Shown: in pieces, positions 1-11,390 of the stretch
How positions within the stretch are numbered: the first letter of the stretch is position 1
How the letters are laid out: every line of letters starts with the position of its first letter
Assembly (NCBI GenBank): GCA_020631735.1
Contig: CM036215.1
Location: 12,798,346 to 12,862,345, forward strand
Length of the DNA stretch: 64,000 nucleotides
Reading direction: 5' to 3'
DNA from: Saccharum officinarum
Taxonomy: Eukaryota > Streptophyta > Magnoliopsida > Poales > Poaceae
Notes under the pieces: generated by a model
Told to the model about the DNA's origin: nothing
Seen by the model: the letters and a program-made list of their open reading frames with translations, nothing else
Databases searched by the model: none
Translations under genes and position numbers: made by a program

Positions 1-308
1 CTGAGAAAGTTTATGCACATGCTAATATGCTGCTGCCACAAAGAACACATAGACATGATTAGGCTATCATAGGTTGTAGCAGTCATAGTAGGTTACTTAC
101 CTGACAGTGTTAAGAACCGAACTTGCTTCTGAGGTGAGTCAGGATTGACCTTTACACATTGGGAATTCTGAAATACGCCAAGCCTCCCCAACTGGTGACA
201 TTTGAAACATTGTAAGTGTTAATGATGAGCCCATAAATCAGTTACGAAGCAACATGAATAGAACCAAGAGTTGTATGTATACAAATCATGTAATGAATGA
301 ATGCCAGA
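1..308. repeat. Duplicate of 12788-13095 (assembly redundancy or segmental duplication)
   Basis: This segment matches 12788-13095 over its whole length; the only difference I noticed is g/a in CTGCTGCC versus CTACTGCC. The match begins at the window edge, so it probably continues to the left. It stops five bases into the LINE insertion described at 13091, exactly where the N gap starts. It carries a second copy of the COG0212-like exon. A contig end that overlaps the interior of the next contig (unmerged haplotype) is the simplest reading; a true recent duplication is the alternative. Confidence 0.9.
101..191 (-). pseudogene. Exon of 5-formyltetrahydrofolate cyclo-ligase-like (COG0212) gene, copy 1
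   Basis: This is the same 91-base exon as at 12888-12978, on the minus strand, with the same acceptor (CACCAG) and donor (CAG/GTAAGT). It encodes the family signature [17 protein letters not shown]. Only this exon lies in the copy; if the gene is real, its downstream exons should lie left of the window start. See the 12888 entry for the family argument. It may not be an independent gene copy if 1-308 is an assembly duplicate. Confidence 0.55.
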
Positions 309-408
309 NNNNNNNNNNNNNNNNNNNNNNNNNNNNNNNNNNNNNNNNNNNNNNNNNNNNNNNNNNNNNNNNNNNNNNNNNNNNNNNNNNNNNNNNNNNN
401 NNNNNNNN
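309..408. other. Assembly gap, 100 N
   Basis: A run of exactly 100 N, the usual placeholder for a gap of unknown size. The left side ends inside a host segment repeated at 12.8 kb. The right side starts inside a gypsy polyprotein, so the two sides need not be adjacent in the genome. Confidence 0.98.
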
Positions 409-2348
409 CTTCTCCTGGATGGATGAGGCAGACACGGTGTACTAGACGCTCAAACGTGCCCCTGTCGACGGGGCCAGTGCTCCAAATGCCCATCTTCGAC
501 TGTGACGCCTCTGGCGCCGGGTCGGCACCAAAACTCCACCAAGATGTCGGGCCATTCGCCATCTTCAGTCACCCGTTCACCGTGCACCACCTCAAACTCG
601 CGGCCTACAAATGCGAGCTGATCGGCCTCGTGCAGGCCATGTGCCATTGACGACCTTACCTGTGGAGGCACCATTTCCTCGTCTAGACGGATCACTACAG
701 CCGCAAGTTTTTGCTCGATCAACGCCTTTCCACCGTGCCCCAACATCAGTGGATCAGCAAGCTATTTGGCCTTGATTTTGCTGTGGAGTACCACCTCCGC
801 CACCTGAACATGGTGGTTGATGCTTTCTCTTACCAAGATGCAGAAGACGACACAACAATGCTCTCTCCGGCCTAACGTTTGGCCTCCTTTGACGACATCT
901 AGACGGCTGACAGCTGCTCTCTTCGCCTAACTCTCACGCTGCGTCCAACGATGCTCGACGCCTTCTCCAACAGATGTAGGATGGCGAGCTGGGCAAGCCA
1001 TGGCACCTCGATGATAGCCTCCTGCTCCAGGACTCCCGCATCTTCATCATTGAGCACCACGAGCTGCACATTAGGTCCTCTTCTTGGCCCATTCGGTGGG
1101 TCACGAGGGCACCTAGAAGATGCTGCACCGACTGTGGGCCAACTTCTTCATCCCGGCGACACCACCTTGGTACGTGATTTTGTGCGTGCCGGTAGCACAT
1201 GCCAGTGCAACAAGACCGAGCCCTATAGCCAGCTAGTCTCCTGTAGCCCCTCGACATGCCGTCCTAGGTTTGGGCTGACGTTTCGATGGATTTCATCGAG
1301 TGCCTGCCCAAGGTCCATGGGAAGTCAGTCATCCTCACCGTCGTTGACCGTTTCTCCAAGTACACACACTTCATCGCCCTTGGCCACCCGTCCACCTCCA
1401 TGACCGTCGCCTGGGCCTTCTTCGACAGCATCGTTCGCCTCCATAGGTTCCCCACTTTCATCATCAGCGACCGTGACCCGGTCTTCATGGGCTATGTGTG
1501 GCGCGATCTCTTCAAGATGGCGGGCATCACTCTTCACATGAGCACGGCGTTCCACCCATATATAGACGGATGGATAGACGGATGGATAGTCCAAGGTGGT
1601 CAACAAGGTTCTTGCCATGTACCTGCGCTGCTCACTGGGGATAGGCTGCACGTGTGGGTGGATTGGCTCCCGTGTCCGGAGTACTACTACAACACCTCCT
1701 TCCACACGCCTTGTGCACTACACCATTCCTGGTTGTCTATGGAGGCCTCCTTCGCCCCTCCTACCCTACACGGCAGGCACAGCCTGCATGGATGCCATTG
1801 ACCACCTCCTCTATGAGCGGGACGAGTTCCTGACGGGGAGGTCTAGGAACGTCTTCTCTAGGCGTAGCAGGTCACCAAACGCTACAACGGTGCCAACCAC
1901 CGTGACTTGGAGTTTACCGTGGATGACTGGGTCTGTCTACGTCTCCTCCATCGCCTGACGCGCACGCTGGATCCTCGCGCCAAGGGCATGCTCGGGCCCT
2001 GCTATTCGGGTCTATTCTAGGTTCTGGGGCGTGTCGGGCGGGTGGCATACCGGCTCCAGCTTCCGAAGGGTGCCCATCTGCACGACGTCTTCCACGTGGC
2101 GTTGTTGAAGCCTCATTGTGGTGATCCTCTGGCTGCACCTCCACCGGTGCCACCCACACACAACGGTCATCTTCTGCCTACTCCAGACCGCGTCCTGTGT
2201 GCCTAGCTTTGACATGATGTCTAGCACATTCTCGTCCAGTGGCGCGGCATGGCGGTTGAGGAAGCCACTTGGGAGCGGCTCCAGGAGTTCCAAGACCTCT
2301 ACTCGGACTTTCAGCTCGAGGACGAGCTATTTGTCGAGGCGGGTGAGA
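409..2348 (+). pseudogene. Decayed Ty3/gypsy pol: RNase H, integrase, chromodomain-like C-terminus
   Basis: Translation in several frames gives, in order: an RNase H region around 490-840 (DASGAG, then HLKLAAY and ELIGLVQA, ending in a VDAFS stretch where the family has VADALS); the integrase zinc-binding arm around 1150-1215 (TCQCNKTE); the integrase core from 1286 (MDFIECLPKV, VVDRFSKY, ISDRDPVF); and the GPY/F-type region and C-terminal tail around 1910-2348 (LHDVFHVALLKPH, ATWERLQEFQDLY). The order RNase H before integrase is the Ty3/gypsy order. Many stops and frameshifts break it, and an integrase stretch near 1560-1590 has been replaced by a short GGATGGATAGAC repeat. The 5' half lies in or beyond the gap. 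Nothing here can encode a working enzyme. Confidence 0.9.
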
Positions 2349-2709
2349 TGTTATGACCGATCTGCGGTATACCAGGCGCCGACATACTAGTGGCTAAGGT
2401 GGCGCCTGCCATTGGGGCTAATGGACCAAATTATCACCTGATTTGTATTTCCTTTATTTAGTCCTTGCATTTAGGATCTCAAGTTGGTTGTTAGGAAGGG
2501 ATAAATATCCCCAAACAGTAATGAAGAGAATTAAGTAGAGCAAATAATTTGTTGCTTGGCTTCCCTCGAGCCCTTTTTGTCTCGTTCACTCTCGCCGCCG
2601 CGCCGTGGTCACCGCAGCGCCCACTTGCCTCCACCTGCCTAAACCCCGCCCTCATGTCTTCCATCCCCCAACATCCACAGCAATTCTGGTAGGGCCCCTG
2701 GTCCTATCA
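2349..2709 (+). repeat. Probable 3' LTR of the 409-2348 gypsy element
   Basis: It begins TGTTATGACC directly after the polyprotein's last codons and could end at GGTCCTATCA, giving a TG...CA unit of about 361 bases. It has an AT-rich middle and a GC-rich coding-like stretch (CTCGCCGCCGCGCC). The 5' LTR is not in the window, so the boundaries cannot be checked by comparison. The start is more secure than the end. Confidence 0.5.
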
Positions 2710-2729
2710 TACCACTACAAGTCTACACA

Positions 2730-3131
2730 AGCAACAACCTCAACACTAGCAATAATATGAATGTTAAGACAAGTGTTGAGCTTATATCGAAATCAGGCAG
2801 AGAGATGAACACAATCAATTTTTCTCCTAAGGTTCAGTTGCTTACCAACAACTTAATCCCCGTTGTGACGAGTCCTATGGTTTATGATCCACGCACTAAC
2901 TAGCATGACAAGCTAGACCTACAATTTGAGTGTCACAAGAATCATTCCCAAAAGCACTCCAACTAGCCATGAGCAATTTACTAGAGCATCCCTTTGCACC
3001 CCACAAGGTGGGATCAAGAACCTACACAATCAATCTTGATTGGGGACGGAAACAATCACCGATTCCCCCTCACCAACAACCAAAGCTTCAGCCATCTAGA
3101 TGGTTGCAACCACCAAGAGTAACAAGAATAC
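2730..3131 (-). repeat. Truncated Sirevirus-type LTR fragment (R/U5 side)
   Basis: Read against the other minus-strand Sirevirus LTRs here, landmarks line up: 'cttaccaacaactt...ccccgttgtg' matches 'ggcaagctactccccgttgtgg' at 28731, and 'gccatctagatggttgcaacc...agtaacaag' matches 'gccgtctaggtgatggcgatc...agtaacaag' at 48369. It is diverged and lacks both ends. Its upper edge abuts the reductase-like exon at 3132. Confidence 0.55.
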
Positions 3132-3575
3132 CTCGCACGTCGGGGCCTCAACCTGGTCCTCGTCGGCCGCAACCCCACCAAGATGCAGGAGGTCTCTGAC
3201 GCCGGCGTGCGGACCAAGACCGTCGCGTTCGATTTCTCCCTCGCGTCCACGGCTCAAGGTACAATACTACATGCATGCATGTAACTATACGCTAGCAGTG
3301 CATGTGCAGGTCTCATCACTCACGCACACGGTTGACGACAGGCGACGAGGCGATCCGGCAGCTCCGGGAGGCAGTACAAGGGCTGGACGACGTAGGGGTG
3401 CTGGTGAACAACGCCGGGGTGGCAGAGCCCGGTTGCGTGTACCTGCACAAGGTGGACGTCGAGAGTCTGGTGCGGATGATACGGGTGAACCTGTCGGCAC
3501 TGACACAGGTCACGGCGGCAGTGCTGCCGGTGATGCTGGAAAAAGGGGAGGGGCACCATCTTCAATATCGGTGAC
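3132..3575 (+). pseudogene. Fragment of a very-long-chain 3-oxoacyl-CoA reductase-like (KCR) gene, intron retained
   Basis: Exon piece 1 (3132-3258) reads LARRGLNLVLVGRNP and ends FDFSLASTAQG. Exon piece 2 (from 3342) reads GDEAIRQLREAVQGLD, then VLVNNAGVAEPG and MIRVNLSALTQVTAAVLP. Between them is an 83-base GT...AG intron (3259-3341), and splicing restores the frame exactly at a glycine codon. The NNAG motif and the surrounding order fit the short-chain dehydrogenase family, most like the endoplasmic-reticulum KCR of fatty-acid elongation. Missing are the N-terminal membrane segment, the TGxxxGIG nucleotide-binding loop, and the catalytic Ser, Tyr and Lys. A frameshift near 3555 breaks the segment after the reading VLPVMLEKG. 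The kept intron means it was copied as DNA, not from mRNA. No host neighbours remain. Confidence 0.75.
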
Positions 3576-3796
3576 GCAGCTTTTTTTTTTAATTGACAAA
3601 TCAACGTGGGCGCAGAGGTATGTAGAGCCCACCTGAAAACAAAAAATATCTACTGGAATGATGTTCGTACGATCTTCACAAGTATGACACTGAATTCTCC
3701 AAGAGCCTCTATGTAGAGTACACTGTACAGGAGCAAAGGAATTGATGTTCAGTGTCAGGTAATAACCAATACGTACCCCTGCTAAGTAGGGTGCCT
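3576..3796. other. Unassigned AT-rich spacer
   Basis: Starts with a T-run (3581-3589). No coding signal or repeat boundary was recognised between the reductase fragment and the Mutator-like element. Confidence 0.5.
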
Positions 3797-3805
3797 TTTA
3801 TTTAA

Positions 3806-4579
3806 GGGGTTTTTTATCCATGCCATTAGAATTTTCAAAGTTCTGAGATACACTATTACTGTTTGCCTATTCTGAAACTTGCCATTATAATTCTTCTTCT
3901 ACTCGATCCTTGCCATTTTCTACGTCTTCCGGGTGCTTGGGCCCACTGTCAAGACAAGCCAGTGTACGCGTACGCATTTTTCGAATGGACCAAAACAACC
4001 TTTCTGCTTAAGTCAGCTTCCTCTTCGCCCTCCTCTGTTTCCAGAGCCTTCTAAAAGCGGTCATGGATGGAGCACGGGCAGACGCCGATCTCGGGCTAGA
4101 GACCACGAGAGGACGAGCAGGGTGGCTCTACGGCACCAGAGCGACGACACGAACTCATCGGTGTGCATCTCGACAGCTCCGACGGGGCGTCGGCGGGTGT
4201 CCTGGTCAACGGGGCATCTCGCCCGCGCGCTCGCATGCGTGCGGCGGCGGCGGCTCGCCCGCGCGCCTACGAGGCTGTTGCTCGCCTACACGGCAAGAGA
4301 AGATGGGGAGACGAGGAAGAACAGCCGGAGGTTGAAGGAGAAGCCGAGTGTGGGGCCCACATGGCAGCGAGTGGAAGGAGAGAAGCAGCAGGGGTATTTT
4401 GGGCCATACGAAAATACACTAGCCTTTAGTCACCTGCCGTGGGCCCAATACTGTCGAATACGAAGAAAATGGCACGATTCAAGCTGAAGAACAATTGTAA
4501 TGATAAGTTTTCGAATAGGTGGATAGTAATGGTATATCTCAGAACTTCGAAAATTGTAATGATATCGATCAAAAAACCC
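3806..4579. mobile_element. Mutator-like element (MULE), non-autonomous, GC-rich core; possible Pack-MULE
   Basis: Terminal inverted repeats of about 150 bases flank the element. The left arm (GGGGTTTTTTATCC, then TTTTCAAAGTTCTGAGATA, then TTGCCATTTTCT, then GGGCCCAC) is matched on the opposite strand by the right arm (GGGTTTTTTGATC, then TTTTCGAAGTTCTGAGATA, then GTGCCATTTTCT, then GGGCCCAC). The nine bases TTTATTTAA flank it on both sides (3797-3805 and 4580-4588), the target-site length typical of Mutator. No transposase is encoded. The core at about 4030-4400 is much richer in GC than the arms and holds overlapping open frames, which suggests captured gene sequence, though I do not recognise its source. 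Confidence 0.85.
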
Positions 4580-4588
4580 TTTATTTAA

Positions 4589-5101
4589 ACATGTTATTTT
4601 TAAACAAAATTAATGGTCAAAATTAAAAATATTTAACTTAGGACAAACCCAATATGGCACATGAAAAACAGAGTGGGAAAGAAGTTTAACATGATTGCAG
4701 TGACTGTCCTTGATTGATTGGGTATATGTGAAACATAATTCACACATAGTGGTAGTTAAAAAGGAACATCTGATCAAAAGCTGGAAAAATGTACAGAAAA
4801 CCTGAAGCCCTAATGCAACCAGTATATGCTTTGGTTTGCAGCACAAAATTTATTGAGATCAAGTGCTATTAACTTATGAGGTCAATCAGGAAACAGAATG
4901 ATATAATGACATACTAGTGTATTACAACGAGAAATAGTAACTATGCAGCAATGAGCAAGAATCGACCTCATATATCATGCTCCACTATGCCTAATTCAGA
5001 ACATGCTTGATCATACAACCTTACACCAGAAAAGCAACTACAATAACCTGGCACAGCTTCAAGGGAGGTGTCAGGTGTGGTTCGGCATACTGCAAAAATG
5101 A
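4589..5101. other. Unassigned AT-rich sequence
   Basis: AT-rich DNA between the MULE and the split MITE. I see no convincing coding exon, promoter or repeat boundary. On the minus strand 5049-5090 is bounded by AG and GT, but 42 bases is too little to call an exon. Confidence 0.5.
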
Positions 5102-5110
5102 GGTTGTTTG
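5102..5110. mobile_element. Left tip of hAT-type foldback MITE (split by copia-1)
   Basis: GGTTGTTTG reads on into 12184 (TTTTGGACACTAATT) once the copia element and its target duplication are removed, giving the same terminal word as the inverted right end (CGGTGTTTGG) at 12467-12476. The copia element therefore landed in the MITE's left terminal repeat. Confidence 0.6.
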
Positions 5111-5288
5111 TGTTAGAGATAGAGTTAGTTCAGGGCCATGTGCCCAACGATTACTTGGCTTGTAATCCAAGTAGATAGTTTGTTGTAACTTATCTGATGT
5201 AATCTTGATCCATTGTAGGGCATATTCGTGGCTTATTTAACACGGAACCGAAAGCATAGGAAGGGATATCGGTTTTCCAACTTTCACA
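5111..5288 (+). repeat. copia-1 5' LTR
   Basis: 178 bases, TGTTAGAGAT to TTTCACA, followed directly by TGGTATCAGAGCC, the usual plant initiator-tRNA-Met primer site. The 3' copy is 14 bases longer, mainly because of extra sequence around 'caagctacgcca'. Confidence 0.9.
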
Positions 5289-5321
5289 TGGTATCAGAGC
5301 CTAACTCCTCACGGAGATCAC

Positions 5322-6330
5322 CCATGGCATTCCTTGGCTCCCCATCTTCCTCCGCTGCGTTTGTTGCGCCCTTTCTCGGCTTTCTCGTGACCGAGAAGCT
5401 GACCTATAGCAATCACCGTGGAGGGCTCAAGTGCTCTCGGCGATCAGGGGAGCGTAGCTCTCCGAGTTCATCAGCCCTCCGTGCAGCCGCTGTCGGCATT
5501 CCTTCCACCCATTCCTCAGAAACCTAATGGCAAGAAGATCGAAGGTGACGACAAGAAGGAAGAAGAGCCCGCTCTGAACCTGGAGTATGCTCGTTGGATT
5601 GCGAAGGACTAGCAGGTCCTCAGTTTTCTGATGTCCTCGCTTTCCAAAGAGATCCTAACGCAGGTCTCAACTGCTGAAACCACATCAGCCACTTGGGCTA
5701 CGATTGAGGTGATGTTTGCATCCCAATCTCGTGCTCGATTCATTAGCACGAGGATGCCATTGGCGACGGCATCCAAAGGGTGTCTTCGATTCATGAATAC
5801 TTCGCCGAAATGAAGAATCTCATGGACAAGATGGCATATGCGGGGAAGAGGCTTGAAGATGAGGAGCTAGTCTCCTACATCCTGACCGACCTTGACATCA
5901 ACTACAACCCTGTGGTGTCTGCCGTGGCCGCAAGGGTTGAGCCCATTTCGGTGGGTGAACTGTACACGCAGTTGGTGAGTTTCGAGCAGCGCATTGAGAT
6001 GCTCCATGGTGGTGGTCAATACCACTCCGCCAACATGGCTACCAAGGGCAGCAGAGGAGGAGGCAATCCATCGTGCGGCTGCGGTGGTGGCCATAGCAAC
6101 GGTTGTGGTGGTGGACATGGAAATGGTTGTGGCAGTGGACGTGGAAATGGTCGTGCGTCATCCGGTGTGGTGTGCCAGCTCTTCGGCAAAGAGGGGCACA
6201 CCATGATTCGTTGCTTCAAGAGGTTGACACCTCTTTCACCGGTCCTCCCTAGAAGAGCGCTTCATCGTCTACTACCTCCTATGGCATCGATACGAATTGG
6301 TACATGTATTCCGGTGCCACGGATCACGTG
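5322..6330 (+). pseudogene. copia-1 gag (broken)
   Basis: Starts near MAFLGSPSSS. It goes through a UBN2-type gag domain in pieces (ARWIAKD, then MSSLSKEILTQVSTAETTSA, then EYFAEMKNLMDKMAYAGKRL and ELVSYILTDLD). It then enters a glycine-rich linker with repeated GCGGGH/GNGCGSG units (about 6060-6150) and a degraded zinc knuckle reading CQLFGKEGHTMIRC, in which the second cysteine is phenylalanine. A stop at 5611 and frameshifts before 5780 break it. The protein would have packaged RNA in the cytoplasmic particle. Confidence 0.8.
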
Positions 6331-9050
6331 ACTGGCGAGCTTGGGAAGCTCACTGTTCGTGACAAATATGGTGGTCATGACCAGGTGCAATCGGCGGAGC
6401 AGGTTTGAAGATACAACACGTTGGATCTAGTAAATTGTGTTCCCGTACTAGTACTTTTCGTCTCAATACTATCCTCCATGTTCCTCAAGCTAGTAAATCT
6501 TTGGTTTCTGTTAATCATCTCACACGAGACAATAATGTGTTCCTTGAGTTCTATCCTGATCATTTTTCTATGAAGGAGCGGGGGACGAGGAGGACACTCC
6601 TCAAAGGCCGATGTGAAGGGGGACTCTATTCTTTGAAGCCGACACAGAATAAGAAGGCGCTCGCCATCATCAAGCCTTCAACCTTCTTGTGGCACTCTAG
6701 ATTAGGGCATGCTTCCACTTTGGTAGTACAGCAAGCCCTCAATCGCCACAAGCTTCCTTTTGGTTTAGATTCAAATAAAAACGCTATTTGTGATGTGTGT
6801 CAGCAGGGCAAAAGCCAGCAATTGCCCTATCCCCGATCCACTAGTGTTTCAACTAGTCCTATGGATCTTGTTTTCTCGGATGTATGGGGACCTGCTCCAA
6901 CCTTAGTTGGACGAAATAATTATTATGTCAGCTTCATAGATGATTACAGCAAATCCACCTGGGTTTATTTTTTGCATCATAAATCTAAGGTGTTTGAACG
7001 ATTTTGTGACTTTCAGAATCTAGTTGAATGTCAATTTGATAGAAAAATTTTAGCCATCCAAACTGACTGGGGTGGTGAATACCAATCCCTGAATTCTTTT
7101 TTCCAGTGTGTTGGTATTGCTCATCATGTGTCCTATCCCAATGCTCATCAACAGAATGGTTTGGCCAAAAGGAAACATAGACACATAGTTGAGGTAGGGT
7201 TATCCCTCCTCGTTTTCCTTCCAAAGTTATTAATGGTGATACCCCCTATGAACGATTGTATAAGAAACAACCTGAGTACCCCTTCCTTCGCACCTTTGGA
7301 TGCGCCTGTTGGCCGAACCTATGCCTCTATAACTCAAGAAAGCTTCAATTTCATTCCAAACGGTGTGTATTTCTTTGCTACAGTAATTTACACAAAGCGT
7401 TCAAGTGTCTTGATCCTTCTGAGAGGCGTACATGCATCTCAAGAGATGTTGTCTTTGGTGAACAAGTGTATCCTTTCAGTCTTCTTCATCCCAATGCTGG
7501 TGCAAGGCTTCGTGCCAAGATTTCCCTCCTTCCTGATCTATTACTCAACCCTGGTACTAGTTTTGGGAATACTTTTTCAATTGATTCACGTGTTTCTATC
7601 TCTGACCCAGCTAATGGAAATTCTAGTTATGGAGATTCTATGTTTGGAATAGGAAAAAATCCAGTGCAATTTGATGCTAATTTGTGGCAAGGAGGGGTGA
7701 TTTCATGTGTCTCCCCCACGGCGGCAACCTGGGCACGGAGATCAGAGGAGATTTGGCTGCTACGCGTCTTCTATCACGGACCAGATCTCCCTCGAGATCG
7801 AGCCCATCAGCAACAGTGTCGTCTCCGTCGCAAGGCGCACCGCACCTAGGATCTTTTGCGCCAAATTCCACCAGCCCACCATCTATGTCGACTCCTGTGG
7901 CTGCGCCACCAGATCCGAGTGAGGGGGAGCAGATTCCATCTATGGCTCCCGAGGTGGATTTGTCTTTGGGATCTTCTGCGGCTAGTGCTCCAGTACACAT
8001 CCCTACAATGACCACAACTCTTGAGTTGCGCCCTACTACACGCTCATAGCACGGTATCATGAAACCTAAAGTCTATACGGATGGTACTGTTCATTGGGGT
8101 ATGTTGAGCACTCTTGCAGAAGAACTATCTACTACTGACAAAGCTTTCTGTGATCCCAAATGGGTTGCATCCATGGATGCCGAACACAAAGTCTTATTAC
8201 ACAATAAAACTTGGCATCTAGTTCTAGCGTCGAAAGGGAAGAATATCATTAGGTGCAAATGGGCCTACAAAGTCAAGAAGAAGGTAGGTGGCACCATTGA
8301 CAGATACAAGGCTCGTTTGGTCGCGAAGGCATACAAACAATGTTATGGTTTGGACTATGAGGACACTTTCAGTCCTGTCGTGAAAGCTGCAACCATACGC
8401 CTGATTCTATCCATTGCAGTGTCTATTAGAGGATGGACGCTTCGTCAACTCAATGTTTAGAATGCCTTTCTTCATGGTGTTTTGAAGGAGGAAGTATACA
8501 TGCATCAACCACCTGGTTATGAAGATAAGTCATGACCCAATCTTGTGTGCAAGCTTGATAAGGCAATTTATGGACTGAAACAAGCTCCCAGGGCATGGTA
8601 TGCTTGGCTGTGCGGCAAATTGGAGTCTTTGGGGGTTTGTGCCATCTAAAGCTGATACTTCACTATTTTATTACAACAAAGGAAAGCTCACCTTGATTGT
8701 CCTGGTATATGTGGACGACATCATTGTGCTAGCTCTTCTCCACAGGCTACAGATGCACTTCTCAAGGACTTGTAGATGGAGTTTGCACCCAAGGATCTTG
8801 GCAACCTTCATTATTTTCTTCGCATTTGAGGTGGAGCGGTCTGAAGATGGTTTGATCATGTCCTAGGGAAAATGTGCTGAAGATGTTAAACGAGTAGGCA
8901 TGCGGTACACCTATGTCAAATACTGAGAAGCTTAGTGTCGTGAAAGGAGATTTGCTTGGGCCCGAGGATTCAACGAGGTATAGAAGTATTGTAGGAGATT
9001 TACAGTACCTTACCTTAACTCGGCCAGACATTTCATTTGCAGTAAACAAG
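6331..9050 (+). pseudogene. copia-1 pol, first part (protease to reverse transcriptase)
   Basis: Just upstream, near 6315, the protease motif has decayed to YSGATDHV, losing the catalytic Asp. Then come the GAG-pre-integrase arm (LWHSRLGHAS, CDVCQQGKS), the integrase core (FSDVWGPAP, then QTDWGGEY, then QQNGLAKRKHR, where the catalytic Glu position reads Lys), a frameshift near 7250, the connector, and reverse transcriptase (KWAYKVKKK, then [13 protein letters not shown], then LVYVDDIIVL near 8705). Stops at 8458 and 8533 and several indels kill it. The frame leaves this segment at AVNK (9050) and resumes at 11391. Confidence 0.88.
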
Positions 9051-11385
9051 TGAAAGGTCCTTGTTTGGTTTTGGTAATTGAGTGACAATCTTAGGTGGAC
9101 TAATTGTGTTTATGTGAGATACATAGGTGATTAGTCCACAGGTACATGTGTGTAAGCAACATATGTCATGACGGTGAAAATGGCTCAGAGTTGTTGCAAA
9201 GCTTACACATGTGATGATGAAGGAGCTCATTGCACATGAGACATGACATTGAGTCATGTGATTAAGGTGGAGAAGATCAAGACATGACTTGGCTCGATGG
9301 ACCAGTTGCAAGTGTGATGGCAAGTCGGAGGCTTTAAAGCGAGGACTGCGTGTGACAGTGAAGCTTGAGCAAGACTTGGCGCCGATGGACTGACGCAACA
9401 GTAAAGGGCAAGTGAAGTAAAGATCGATGAACCAATATGATCACATGATGATATGAAGTGGATCATATCATTGTTGATCGTGTTGGTACATGTGTTGCAT
9501 TGATATTGGAGGAGTTGGAGTGGAATGCGCAAGGCAAAGGTATAACCTATAGGGCATTTCATTTCACCGGTCATAGATGTGCAGAGAAGTTTATGACCGG
9601 GTTTAGGATAGATGGTCATACTATCAAGAGGGGCAAACTTATTTGCATATCGGTCATCTAGTGTCACTCGAGTGATCTAACTTTGCATCGTTGCTAGGAT
9701 CAAGTGGTGTGACAAGTTAAGTGGCTAACTCATTTGGGAAAATATTTGTGAAAATGCTAACACACTTGCACATGATAGTGAAACACTTGTGGTGTTGGCA
9801 TATTTGCAAAGGAGAAGTCGAACCGTGAAGAAAGGAGGCAAAAACAGGTTCGAGGTGCTGCCCTTGGGGCACCGCCACCCCTAGGGCGGTGCCCACCTGG
9901 CCCCGGTTCTACGCAGTGAAGAAGGGCGTGGCACTGTCACTGACGGTGTGCACCGCCACTGCCTGGGCGGTGCACCATCAGGTGTTGTCCGATGCCACCG
10001 CCGCTTTTTACCCGAGGCTGGTGAACCTGTGTTGGAGCGAAGGGGGTCACCGCCATGCCATGTCTGGTGCACCGCCCCATTTTTCTAGAGAGGAGGGGAA
10101 ATGGGGGGCTGGCCTAGGGTGGCACCGCCACCCCCTGTCTGGTGCCACCGCCGCCTGTTCGGTGACCATGGCTAGTCAAACTAGCCATTGGATTCGACCG
10201 TTGGGGGGCACCGCCACCCCTAGGGCGGTGCCACCACCGCCATGTCCGGTGCCCTCACAGAAAGTGCAGCTTTGCTCCAACGGCTCTATTTGGTATGGGG
10301 TCTATAAATAGAGGTGGAGCTCGGGCATTTGGCTGGTTGAGCACCCTTGGAACTGAGTGTCCATGCTTGGGGAGTGCTTGGTAGCCCTCTAACTCACTTG
10401 TGCTTGCAAGAGTGTGATCCGATTGTGAGTGAGTGTGATTCTAGTGCATTGCATCGTGAGGTTGCATCGAGTGGCACTAGGTGATCGAGTTGCAAGCTGG
10501 TGGTGCTTGTTACTCTTGGAGGTTGCCATCTCCTAGATGGCTTGGTGGCATGATCTCCGTCGAAGCCCACAAGAAGCTTGTGCGGTGCTCTGGAGAAGAG
10601 CTTTGTGAGGGGCATTGTGCTCGCCCCGCGGGAGCCGCGAAGAGCAACTCTAGTAAAGCGTGTCATTGAGCTACCCTCACTTGTGGGTAGGTTCTTGCGG
10701 TGCCCGACGTGCAGGCTTGGCGGGTGATGCCAATCAGCCGCCGAACCACCAAGTGAGCAGTCGACACAACGGGGACTAGCGTGTTGGCAAGCACGTGAAT
10801 CTCAGGAGAAAAATCATCATGTCATCCTTGTCTTCCCGTTGGTTTGCATACCCGTTACACAAGCTTGTATTTACTTTCATATACATTGCGCTTGTGTAGT
10901 TGCTCTTGTAATTAGTTTTGCTTGTGTAGCTTGCTAGTTACCTTCTTGCTTGTGTAGTTAGAAGTAGCTCCTTTGCGTGGCTAATTTGATTTTAGTAACC
11001 TTGTTAGTCACATTGCTTAGTTTGTGTAGCTAAGTAATTTGCGCTCTCTAATTTGGCTTGTGTAGCCTTGTTATTGAGCATTGCTAGTGAGCTTAGGAGC
11101 TTTGTGCTTTTGGATCACTAGTTGTGTAGGAGCTCTCTCGGTTGGCAAAGTCCTAGTGCATAGGTTTGTGTGACCTTGCCACTAAAATTGATTAGGTGAG
11201 CTCTAGTTAGCTTGGCACCTTAGTTGCATAAATAGGATCTTTGTAAGGTGCTAGAGAACCTAGATAGAGGGGTGTAGTCTTGGCTAGACCGATAGTTTTA
11301 ATTCCGTACTTATATCGGTTAGCCAGCGCGATTAAGTTTTAAAAGGACTATTCACCCCTCTCTAGTCCGCCATCTCGACCCTACA
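9051..11385 (+). mobile_element. Solo LTR (2,335 bp) inserted in copia-1, Sirevirus-like
   Basis: Runs from TGAAAGGTCC to CGACCCTACA and is flanked by a perfect target duplication ACAAG (9046-9050 and 11386-11390). Removing it rejoins the copia reading frame (AVNK to VCQF). No internal region or second LTR is present, so it is a solo LTR left by LTR-LTR recombination. It carries a promoter-like TATAAATA at 10303 and, just upstream (9860-10260), many copies of a CACCGCC-type word in both orientations (for example CACCGCCACCCC and CTAGGGCGGTG). Layout and end sequences resemble the other Sirevirus LTRs in this window. Confidence 0.93.
10303..10310 (+). promoter_or_regulatory. TATA box of the solo LTR
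   Basis: TATAAATA about 40 bases downstream of the last GC-rich repeat. The same word sits in the same relative place in the Sirevirus A, B and C LTRs. Confidence 0.65.
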
Positions 11386-11390
11386 ACAAG

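Noticed and set aside
1558..1590. GGATGGATAGAC repeat as a functional minisatellite
   Set aside because: Only two to three imperfect units within a decayed integrase; probably slippage.
3302..3636. Alternative long frames on both strands over the reductase fragment
   Set aside because: Only the spliced 3132-3258 plus 3342 frame matches a protein family; the others are shadows caused by GC-rich codons.
6050..6160. Gly/Cys-rich repeat as a separate gene (for example a cell-wall or antimicrobial peptide)
   Set aside because: It is the linker before the gag zinc knuckle of copia-1 and is in frame with gag.
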